Assembly (NCBI GenBank): GCA_023254985.1
Contig: JALRJT010000106.1
Coordinates: forward strand, 1-6,490
DNA from: Ilumatobacteraceae bacterium
GTDB lineage: Bacteria > Actinomycetota > Acidimicrobiia > Acidimicrobiales > Ilumatobacteraceae
Reading direction: 5' to 3'
Length of the DNA: 6,490 bases
Positions 1 through 5,970 of the stretch are shown here, one piece after another (positions within the stretch are counted from its first letter, which is position 1; each line of letters begins with the position of its first letter). The translations under genes were made by a program, and so were the position numbers. The notes beneath the pieces are model-generated. The model had not been told where the DNA came from, made no database searches, and was given only the letters and a program-made list of their open reading frames with translations.

Positions 1-1
1 C

Positions 2-556
2 ACCGTCGACGAAGCGCAGTGCAACTGGAAGGTCCTGGTCGAAAACTACTCGGAGTGCCTCCACTGCTCTGTCGTTCATCCCGAGTTTTGCGATCTCGTG
101 CCCGTGTACAAGACGGGACGCACGATCGAGAGCGACCGTGAGGACTGGGCCGCTCGACTAAAGACCGGGGCCACGGCGATCTCCTTCGATGAAACGTCGT
201 CGTTGCCGATGATTCCGAGTATGACCGAACCGCTCGTCTACGGTGCGTTCGTCTATCCCAACATGTTGATCGACGTGATGCCTACCTGCGTGGCGCTCAC
301 CCGCTACGTGCCGCGCTCTGCGTCGCACACCACCGTGCACACCGACTATCTCTTCCCCAGGACAACGCTTGAGGACTCCTCGGTTGACCTCACCCCGACA
401 CTGTCATTCAACGACCTCGTGAACCAGCAGGACATCGCGGTTTCCGAGCGCGTTCAGCGGGGCGTCAACTCCAAATCGTTCGTCAGGGCCCATCACACTG
501 GCATGGAGAAGTACGCCCAGCAGTTTGTCAAGCGCTACCGCGCCGACATCCGCTAG
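2..556 (+). CDS. Rieske-type ring-hydroxylating oxygenase alpha subunit, C-terminal part (5' end cut by window)
   Basis: Open in frame from base 2 to the TAG at 554-556, giving 184 residues. Near the start is NWKVLVENYSECLHC followed by VVHP, the signature of the catalytic domain of Rieske non-heme iron oxygenase alpha subunits. Fragment residues His21 and His26 form the HX4H pair of the mononuclear iron site. Asp144 in QQDIAVSERVQRG sits where the third (acidic) iron ligand is expected. The N-terminal [2Fe-2S] Rieske domain lies outside the window. The family uses electrons from a reductase to activate O2 for hydroxylation, dihydroxylation or oxidative N-demethylation in the cytoplasm. The tail pattern (VQRGVNSKSF, then an acidic residue before a terminal F..RY) resembles the glycine betaine/carnitine/choline oxygenase branch more than classic dioxygenases, but the substrate cannot be fixed. 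A GTG at 98 is not a real start, because it would remove both iron-ligand histidines. It is convergent with the aminotransferase, with a 4-bp overlap. Confidence 0.88.
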   Translation, partial: TVDEAQCNWKVLVENYSECLHCSVVHPEFCDLVPVYKTGRTIESDREDWAARLKTGATAISFDETSSLPMIPSMTEPLVYGAFVYPNMLIDVMPTCVALTRYVPRSASHTTVHTDYLFPRTTLEDSSVDLTPTLSFNDLVNQQDIAVSERVQRGVNSKSFVRAHHTGMEKYAQQFVKRYRADIR

Positions 557-1941
557 TTATAGCTACCGACGGCAAAGTCGGCAGACGTGCGATCGCTCAC
601 GTCGGCGAGCACGCGACCGAACCGATCCATGTTGTCGATCCATTGGTCGGCGTGCGTGCGATCATGTGCCACCGACATCGTGATCGACTCGCTCTTTCCC
701 CACGGTGGGAGGAACACGCCACCGTTGAACTGGGTGAGGAAGTGCAGGTGCGACACGGCTGTGTTGAATCCAAGGAACTGTCGGTAGTTCGTCGCTACCT
801 CGCCGCTGAACACGACACAGACCTTGAACCCGTAGTGGTAGCCATAAGCCTGATGCCCGTGAGAGCGCAACACCTCGAGGGATTGTTTCAAGACGTATGA
901 ACCCACGTCATCGGCGCGTGCGTAGGCATCCTCGGTGAGCACCTCGGTGAGCGTCGCCACTGCAGCTGCCATCGTCAATGGATTGCCATTGAACGTGCCG
1001 ATCTGGTTGTAACTCCCATCCTCGATCAAACCCATCACCTCTTCGGTTCCGCCGATCGCTCCACATGGCACGCCACCGCCGAGAGCCTTGGCGAGACACA
1101 CGAGATCGGGCGTGACGCCGAAGAGGCGTGTTGCGCCACCGCGATGCACGACGAGACCAGTCTTCACTTCGTCGAAGGTGAGCAATGCCCCATGGCGATG
1201 CACGATGTCCCGAACACCCTCGAGATAGCCCGCGTCGGGAACGATGATGCCCGCGTTCATCATCATCGGCTCCATGATCATGCCCGCAATCTGACCAGGA
1301 TGTTCGGCAAACACACGCTCGAGTGCTGCGAGATCGTTGAACGGCACGATCCTTACGAGGTCGGCCACCGCCTGTGGCACTCCCTCGCCAGGCGTACGAG
1401 TCGGGTCGTATGACGGCCCAAGTTGATCGACAGAACGAAAGATTGACACGAGCACCGAGTCGTGATGGCCGTTGTAGCCGCCCTCGATCTTGACGATGAG
1501 ATCACGACCCGTTGCTGCACGCATGAGGTGGATCGCATCCATCGTGGCCTCGGAGCCCGAGTTATTGAAGCGCCATTTCGGGAGTCCGAATCGCTGTGCA
1601 AGCAGTTCGGCCACCGTGATGATGTCTGGGGACGGTTGCGCGAAGTGCGTCCCCTTTGTGACGCGGTGCTGGACCGCCCGAACGATCGCAGGGTTGGCGT
1701 GTCCGACGATGTTGGCTCCATACCCGGCGTGAAAGTCGATGTACCGATTTCCATCGACATCCCAGACATAGGCACCCTCACCTCGTTCGACCCAGATTGG
1801 CACGGGTCGCGAACTCGCCCAACTAGAGGCGACGCCGCCGGGGATGAATTCCGAGGCCCTGGCGTGGTGTTTTACGGACCCGGGAATTCGAGCAAGCAGT
1901 GCCGCTTCCTCGCTCCCGATTCGCTTGTCCAATTCATTCAC
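553..1941 (-). CDS. Class III PLP-dependent aminotransferase (glutamate-1-semialdehyde aminomutase-like)
   Basis: 462 residues from the GTG at 1941. Fold-type I class III aminotransferase landmarks appear in order: substrate-entry segment IPGGVASSW (about 33-41), VWDVDGNRYIDF (about 59-70), PLP phosphate loop NNSGSEAT (about 126-133), GGYNGHHDS (about 154-162), the pyridine-nitrogen aspartate in DEVKTG (Asp257), the Schiff-base lysine in LAKALGGGVPCGA (Lys285), and GTFNGNPL (about 315-322), which contacts the neighbouring subunit's PLP. It transfers an amino group between an amine or amino acid and a keto acid, or moves it within one molecule, in the cytoplasm. True HemL is usually about 430 residues, and no heme genes lie nearby, so a catabolic transaminase is more likely; the substrate is unknown. 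Start choice is uncertain: GTG 1941 gives a normal N-terminus but has no Shine-Dalgarno. TTG 1965 has AAGGAAG 8 nt upstream but would overlap potD. TTG 1932 is also possible. The gene is divergent from potD and tail-to-tail with the Rieske gene. Confidence 0.9.
   Translation of the reverse strand: MNELDKRIGSEEAALLARIPGSVKHHARASEFIPGGVASSWASSRPVPIWVERGEGAYVWDVDGNRYIDFHAGYGANIVGHANPAIVRAVQHRVTKGTHFAQPSPDIITVAELLAQRFGLPKWRFNNSGSEATMDAIHLMRAATGRDLIVKIEGGYNGHHDSVLVSIFRSVDQLGPSYDPTRTPGEGVPQAVADLVRIVPFNDLAALERVFAEHPGQIAGMIMEPMMMNAGIIVPDAGYLEGVRDIVHRHGALLTFDEVKTGLVVHRGGATRLFGVTPDLVCLAKALGGGVPCGAIGGTEEVMGLIEDGSYNQIGTFNGNPLTMAAAVATLTEVLTEDAYARADDVGSYVLKQSLEVLRSHGHQAYGYHYGFKVCVVFSGEVATNYRQFLGFNTAVSHLHFLTQFNGGVFLPPWGKSESITMSVAHDRTHADQWIDNMDRFGRVLADVSDRTSADFAVGSYN
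566..603. repeat. Two small inverted repeats just past the oxygenase stop codon
   Basis: CCGAC at 566-570 pairs perfectly with GTCGG at 577-581 (6-nt loop). GACGTG at 584-589 pairs with CACGTC at 598-603 (8-nt loop). They lie 10-47 bases past the oxygenase stop, inside the C-terminal codons of the convergent aminotransferase. No T-tract follows on the plus strand, so this is not a standard intrinsic terminator. It could still slow or define the 3' end of the oxygenase transcript, or be chance in GC-rich coding DNA. Confidence 0.2.
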
Positions 1942-1960
1942 GAGGAATAAGGTACACCCA
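1925..1960. promoter_or_regulatory. Candidate bidirectional promoter with overlapping -10 elements
   Basis: On the plus strand, TTGTCC at 1925-1930 and TAAGGT at 1948-1953 are separated by exactly 17 bp. The -10 matches the actinobacterial TANNNT pattern and ends 6 bases before the A of the potD ATG at 1960. Transcription would therefore start at or next to the start codon, giving a leaderless mRNA. On the minus strand, TACCTT (1954 down to 1949) also matches TANNNT and would place a start at about 1942-1941, where the aminotransferase GTG begins; no convincing minus-strand -35 is visible. The two -10 hexamers share five bases within TAAGGTA. An alternative reading for potD is that AAGG at 1949-1952 acts as a weak ribosome binding site 7 nt from ATG, with a promoter further upstream inside the aminotransferase gene. 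Confidence 0.45.
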
Positions 1961-3153
1961 TGCAACGACGTGACTTCCTTCGCACCCTTTTAGCAACAAC
2001 CGGCGGCCTGGCAATTGCACCGAGCGTGCTCGCCGCATGTGGTTCTTCGTCGAGTTCCAGTGGCGCGCTCGTCATCGGAACGCCACAAAACCCAGTCACA
2101 CTCCCATCGACCGGAGAAGCGATCGCCGACGGACTCGCCAACGAGGGTGGGACGATGGAGATCCTCAACTGGGCCGACTACACGAACCCAGAGGTCATCG
2201 CCGACTTCGAAAAGGCCTTTGGCGTCACCATCAAGCAGAGCATCTACGACAACGAAGACGCCGCCATCGCCAAGTTGCGCAACGGCACGCTCAAGCCCGA
2301 CTTGATCATCGGGATGACCGACACCGCACTTGCCCGCCTCGTTGCTGGCGATCTCATCCAGCCGCTCAATCAGACCTACATTCCGAATCGAAACAATCTG
2401 CTTGCCGGTCTGCAGAACCCGTATTACGACCTGGGCTCGCAGTACACGATGGCCCAATTCATCTACGGCAACGGCATCGGATTTCGCTCTGATCGCGTAG
2501 ACGCGGCGCAAGTCGCTGCTGAAGGTTACGACTCAATCTGGAACTCGACATACAAGGGAAAGCTCGCCGTAATCGATTCCTATCGTGACACCATTTCGCT
2601 CGCTCTCCTTCAAGCTGGCGTCACCGACGTCAACACGTCAGATGCAGATGTCCTTGCTGCAGCGCAAGAAAACCTCATTCGCCTGCGCGAGGCAACGAGC
2701 CCGAAGGTCGACATCGTCAGTTACACGGAGATTCCTGCAGGCAACCGTGACATCGCATACATGTGGGGCGGAGATGCACTGGCGATGCCGTTCTACCTTG
2801 CGGAAGGAACTTCCGCCGACGCGCTCGGCTTCTGGTACCCGCAGGACACGATCACCGCGAACGATTTCTTCTGTATCCCGAAGGCGTCCGCCACGCCGGT
2901 CGCCGCACACCAATTCATCAACTACCTGCTTGACGTCGAGGTGGCGATCAAGAATCAGACCTACGTCGGCTACCAGCCCGCCCTCACGGAGGTAACCGTC
3001 GAAGCGATGCTCTCCTCGGGTGGCATCGTTGAGAGCGTCGCCGATGCAGTCGTCACTCAAGAGCGATACGAAGCTGGAGCGCGTCTCGTAAGCCTCGAAC
3101 CAGAGGTCGATGCGCTGTGGAACGACGTGTGGACCACGTTCACCGCCGGCTGA
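1960..3153 (+). CDS. potD: Polyamine-type ABC transporter substrate-binding lipoprotein (PotD family)
   Basis: 397 residues. The N-terminus has the twin-arginine motif RRDFLR (residues 3-8), a hydrophobic stretch, and lipobox LAAC with Cys27, followed by a serine-rich linker. This predicts Tat export in folded form and lipid anchoring on the outer face of the cytoplasmic membrane. The mature part has PotD-family landmarks: EILNWADYTNPEVIADFEK (67-85), AYMWGGDALAM (266-276), NDFFCIP (301-307) and VGYQPAL (336-342). By hand alignment to E. coli PotD, Trp71, Asp73, Tyr74, Trp269, Asp302 and Tyr338 match polyamine-contacting positions, while the position of PotD Trp255 is Ala300. The fold and amine recognition are therefore supported, but the exact ligand (spermidine, putrescine or another cationic amine) is not. 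The ATG at 1960 is chosen because it directly precedes the Tat motif. It is the first gene of a potD-potB-potC operon, with a 4-nt gap to potB. Confidence 0.92.
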   Translation: MQRRDFLRTLLATTGGLAIAPSVLAACGSSSSSSGALVIGTPQNPVTLPSTGEAIADGLANEGGTMEILNWADYTNPEVIADFEKAFGVTIKQSIYDNEDAAIAKLRNGTLKPDLIIGMTDTALARLVAGDLIQPLNQTYIPNRNNLLAGLQNPYYDLGSQYTMAQFIYGNGIGFRSDRVDAAQVAAEGYDSIWNSTYKGKLAVIDSYRDTISLALLQAGVTDVNTSDADVLAAAQENLIRLREATSPKVDIVSYTEIPAGNRDIAYMWGGDALAMPFYLAEGTSADALGFWYPQDTITANDFFCIPKASATPVAAHQFINYLLDVEVAIKNQTYVGYQPALTEVTVEAMLSSGGIVESVADAVVTQERYEAGARLVSLEPEVDALWNDVWTTFTAG

Positions 3154-3157
3154 TTCG

Positions 3158-4039
3158 ATGAACTCTCGCAACCGTCTCTGGGTTGCACTCACCGCACCAG
3201 GTGTCACCTGGCTCGTATTTTTCTTCGTACTTCCGTTCTACGCCGTCGCCTGTGTCGCGTTCGGATCGATCGACCCAATCTTCCGCGATGCAGTGCCGCA
3301 ATGGAACCCGCTCAATTGGGACTTCGCCCAGGCCTCGAGCGTGATCGACAGTATCCTGTCCGGCCCGCTCCGAGGCGTGGTCGTGCGCACCGTGGTCTAC
3401 GTGTTGATCGCCATGGCATGTTCGTTTGCGCTCGGCTTTCCGGTCGCCTATTACCTTGCTCGCCATGCCGGCAAGCGACGTCTCTTACTTCTCACCCTCA
3501 TCGTCTTGCCGTTTTGGGTCAATTACCTGATGCGAATGTTGGCGTGGGTGAACTTGCTCAGTCCGAGCGGATTCGCCCAACGAGCACTCTCGTTCTTCGG
3601 CGTCAATTACAACTGGCTCGACGGCTCCCCAGTCACCGTCATCCTCGGTCTTGTCTACGGGTACGTACCATTCCTTATCCTCCCGCTGTACGCCACGCTC
3701 GAACGCATCGACTGGCGACTCGTGGACGCCGCACGCGACCTAGGGGCCACGTCTCGACAAGCATTCCGCCTCGTCACCGTCCCGCTTGCCTCTGCCGGAC
3801 TCGTCGCGGCTGGCATCCTGATCGCCCTCCCGATGTTCGGTGACTATTACACGAACGATCTCCTCTCGCGCTCCCCGAACACCGAAATGCTCGGCAACCA
3901 GATCGACTTTTACATCAACAATTCGAGCGAACCGCAGAACGGTGCCGTACTCGTGATGTTCCTCTCGGGAATGCTGCTCATCGGCCTGTCGTGGTACTTG
4001 CGTAACACGGCACGAATCGGACGCGAGCGGGTGCGGTGA
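3158..4039 (+). CDS. potB: Polyamine-type ABC transporter permease (PotB family)
   Basis: 293 residues from the ATG at 3158, 4 nt after the potD stop; an in-frame start at 3110 would run inside potD and add a non-membrane leader, so it is not used. About six transmembrane segments are visible near residues 13-36, 76-100, 108-132, 158-178, 210-226 and 262-281, as in PotB/PotH-type permeases of the binding-protein-dependent transport family. The cytoplasmic EAA loop reads DAARDLGAT from residue 190, with the conserved Gly196 and Pro209; it docks into the ATPase subunit. The protein is expected to pair with PotC to form the membrane channel for substrate delivered by PotD. The short charged tail RIGRERVR is cytoplasmic. 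Close spacing on both sides implies translational coupling. No strong Shine-Dalgarno is visible, which fits reinitiation by ribosomes leaving potD. Confidence 0.92.
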   Translation: MNSRNRLWVALTAPGVTWLVFFFVLPFYAVACVAFGSIDPIFRDAVPQWNPLNWDFAQASSVIDSILSGPLRGVVVRTVVYVLIAMACSFALGFPVAYYLARHAGKRRLLLLTLIVLPFWVNYLMRMLAWVNLLSPSGFAQRALSFFGVNYNWLDGSPVTVILGLVYGYVPFLILPLYATLERIDWRLVDAARDLGATSRQAFRLVTVPLASAGLVAAGILIALPMFGDYYTNDLLSRSPNTEMLGNQIDFYINNSSEPQNGAVLVMFLSGMLLIGLSWYLRNTARIGRERVR

Positions 4040-4899
4040 TGACGCGAAAGATCCGCTTGTTGCCGGCCCTCGTGTGGGGATACGTGGTTTGGAGCTTGCT
4101 CCCCGTCGTCATAGCGGTTGCCTTTTCCTTCAACGACGGCCGCAGTCGGTCGGTGTGGCAGGGATTCTCGTTCCGCTGGTGGTTCGGCGATCCGTACGGC
4201 TCGGTGTTCCACGACGCGGCAATGCGCCAGAGCATCGTAAATTCACTCGTGCTCGCGATCTCGACGATGGTCATCGTCGTTCCGCTCGGCATCACCCTCG
4301 CAATCGGGGCGCACCGCATTCGCGGCAAGAGTTCGACCGCCGTGCAGGGGCTCACCTCCGTCCCTCTCGTGACACCGGAGATCGTCGTCGGTGCTGCACT
4401 CCTCATCACCTTCACGCGATTGCTGAGCGGAATCCCCCTCGGCTATCCAGCACAGGTACTTGGCAACGTCACGTTTTCGGTGGCAAGCGTCGTCGTCATC
4501 GTGCGCGCGCGACTGGTCTCGATCGGATCGAGCTTCGAGGATGCGGCGCGCGACCTCGGCGCAACCCGCTTGCAGGCCGTCCGCTTCGTGCTCATGCCGA
4601 TGCTGTGGCCGTCGATCATGGCGAGTCTCGTCGTGGTCTTCGCCACCGTCATCGACGACTTCGTGATCACGAGTTTCCTCTCCGCAGGCGTGGACTCACA
4701 AACCGTTCCGCTGCGCATCTACTCCTCCGTTCGAGGAGGTGCGACACCAGCCCTGAACGCCTTGGCAACACTCCTCATCCTCACGACGCTCGGAGCGCTC
4801 ACTCTCGGACTCGCTGGGATGTCGGTGTGGAAGAAGCGCCACGGCGAGCCGGGTGGATTGCGTAACGCACTTGCCGACATCACCCGAATGGGTGACTAA
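4039..4899 (+). CDS. potC: Polyamine-type ABC transporter permease (PotC family)
   Basis: 286 residues from the ATG at 4039, which shares one base with the potB stop in TGATG; an in-frame GTG at 4036 would add one residue and overlap by four. Either arrangement indicates translational coupling. The N-terminal helix is followed by FSFNDGRSRSVWQGFSFRWW (about 29-48), the typical PotC/PotI start with an FN(D/N) pair and an aromatic W-x-G-F-S stretch. Helices lie near 8-31, 66-90, 106-130, 142-162, 192-213 and 238-262. The EAA loop is EDAARDLGAT from residue 167, with Gly174 and Pro187, the site contacting the ATPase. It forms the second half of the permease with PotB. It ends with TAA at 4897-4899, overlapping the stop of the convergent potA by four bases. 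The roughly 25 residues after the last helix (from KKRHGE) are polar and probably cytoplasmic. Confidence 0.92.
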   Translation: MTRKIRLLPALVWGYVVWSLLPVVIAVAFSFNDGRSRSVWQGFSFRWWFGDPYGSVFHDAAMRQSIVNSLVLAISTMVIVVPLGITLAIGAHRIRGKSSTAVQGLTSVPLVTPEIVVGAALLITFTRLLSGIPLGYPAQVLGNVTFSVASVVVIVRARLVSIGSSFEDAARDLGATRLQAVRFVLMPMLWPSIMASLVVVFATVIDDFVITSFLSAGVDSQTVPLRIYSSVRGGATPALNALATLLILTTLGALTLGLAGMSVWKKRHGEPGGLRNALADITRMGD

Positions 4900-5951
4900 C
4901 TCCTGACCAACACGCGCACGGCGTCAGGCAGAACTTCGATCGTCGTCGCTTGACCATCGCTCAGTGCACGTGAACGCTCGTCGTTAGGCACTTCGGCCAC
5001 GAGCGTCGCAGATCCGACGCTCAATGTCACACGCAGCGTTGAGCCGGCGAAGGTAACGCGACCGATCGTCGCAGGCGTGGAACCGGTACCCACGTGAATG
5101 CGCTCCGGGCGAATCATCACCGTGGTGATTCCCGCATTGTTGGCCTCGGGCGCAGCAAAGCGGACACCCCCGACGTCCACGAAACCAGGTGCCACGACGC
5201 TCGCCTCAATAAGGTTTGCCGCACCGACGAACTTTGCGACGTCAACCGTCGCAGGGGTCTCGTAGATCTCACGCGGCGTCCCCACTTGCACCAGGTGACC
5301 CTCACGCATCACCCCGATTCGATCGCTCATGGTGAACGCCTCGTGCTGGTCGTGCGTGACGTAGATGAAGGTGATGCCGATACGACGTTGCAGCGTGGCG
5401 AGGTCGACTTGCAATCTCGCCCTCAATTGCGCGTCGAGTGCACCGAGTGGCTCGTCGAGCAGGAGCACCCGAGGCTCGAGCACGAGCGCTCGCGCAAGCG
5501 CCACCCTCTGCTGCTCACCACCCGACAACTGCGGAACCTTGCGTTCGGCAAACGACCCGAGCGCAACGAGGTCAAGCGCCCGACCAACCCGTTCGCGGAC
5601 GGATTCCTCGCTTGACTTCGGAGTCTCGAAGCGCAATCCGAAAGCCACGTTGTCGAAAACGTTGAGGTGCGGGAAAAGCGCATAATTCTGGAACACCGTA
5701 TTGAGCGGACGATCTTCGGGTTGGTCGTTCGTGACATCACGACCGTCGATCAAGATCCGTCCTGAGTCCGGCATCTCGAATCCGCCAATCATCCGCAGTG
5801 TGGTGGTCTTGCCGCAGCCCGAAGGCCCGAGAAGGGAGAAGAATTCTCCTGGTCGGATGTCGAGGTTGACGTCGTTGACGACCAGACGCTCACCGAAGAG
5901 CTTGTTCAACCCTTCGAGCCGAACGCCCCCCTGTGTCTCCCCGTGGTGCAT
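4896..5951 (-). CDS. potA: Polyamine-type ABC transporter ATP-binding protein (PotA family)
   Basis: 351 residues. All nucleotide-binding motifs are intact: Walker A GPSGCGKTT (42-50), Q-loop Gln88 in VFQNYALFPH, signature LSGGEQQR (142-149), Walker B VLLLDE (162-167), D-loop around ALD (171-173) and H-loop His200 in VTHDQHEAF. The region after about residue 235 (VGAANLIEA, MIRPERIHV, then a beta-rich tail) is the TOBE regulatory domain typical of PotA/FbpC/UgpC-type ATPases. It should hydrolyse ATP to drive PotB-PotC. A polyamine rather than iron or sugar role is inferred from the adjacent potDBC genes, since the ATPase alone does not specify substrate. Unusually, it is on the opposite strand from its partners and converges with potC. 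Its ATG at 5951 lies 19 bp after the thiolase stop without a visible Shine-Dalgarno, suggesting cotranscription with the thiolase gene. Confidence 0.93.
   Translation of the reverse strand: MHHGETQGGVRLEGLNKLFGERLVVNDVNLDIRPGEFFSLLGPSGCGKTTTLRMIGGFEMPDSGRILIDGRDVTNDQPEDRPLNTVFQNYALFPHLNVFDNVAFGLRFETPKSSEESVRERVGRALDLVALGSFAERKVPQLSGGEQQRVALARALVLEPRVLLLDEPLGALDAQLRARLQVDLATLQRRIGITFIYVTHDQHEAFTMSDRIGVMREGHLVQVGTPREIYETPATVDVAKFVGAANLIEASVVAPGFVDVGGVRFAAPEANNAGITTVMIRPERIHVGTGSTPATIGRVTFAGSTLRVTLSVGSATLVAEVPNDERSRALSDGQATTIEVLPDAVRVLVRS
4902..4928. repeat. Inverted repeat just past the potC stop codon
   Basis: CCTGAC at 4902-4907 and GTCAGG at 4923-4928 form a perfect 6-bp stem with a 15-nt loop, starting 3 bases after the potC TAA and inside the last codons of potA on the other strand. 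The loop is long and no T-run follows, so it is a weak candidate for marking the end of the potDBC transcript. Confidence 0.15.
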
Positions 5952-5970
5952 GACGCCGCGCGCCGAGTTC

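Noticed and set aside
553..1941. Assignment of the aminotransferase as hemL (heme biosynthesis)
   Set aside because: It has the general class III motifs but differs in wording (DEVKTG, GTFNGNPL), is longer than usual HemL and sits among amine transport genes, so a specific hemL call is unsupported.
1462..1950. 162-codon open frame on the plus strand
   Set aside because: It lies wholly antisense to the aminotransferase, whose family motifs are continuous, and its translation is rich in Arg/Asp with no recognisable domain.
2119..2126. GCGATCGC as a cyanobacterial HIP1 repeat
   Set aside because: The sequence matches HIP1, but three copies in 6.5 kb without other cyanobacterial features are better seen as part of the general CGATCG excess.
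2638..3207. 189-codon open frame on the minus strand
   Set aside because: It is antisense to potD and the start of potB, with no recognisable motif; it is a shadow of GC-biased codon use.
3301..3843. 180-codon open frame on the plus strand
   Set aside because: It is out of frame inside potB, which has clear membrane helices and an EAA loop; the shadow is Arg/Pro/His-rich.
4902..4928. Intrinsic terminator after potC
   Set aside because: The 6-bp stem has a 15-nt loop and no downstream T-tract, so it is not called as a terminator.
4896..5951. Iron (FbpC) or sugar (UgpC/MalK) importer ATPase
   Set aside because: The domain architecture is shared, but the adjacent binding protein and permeases are of the PotD/PotB/PotC type.
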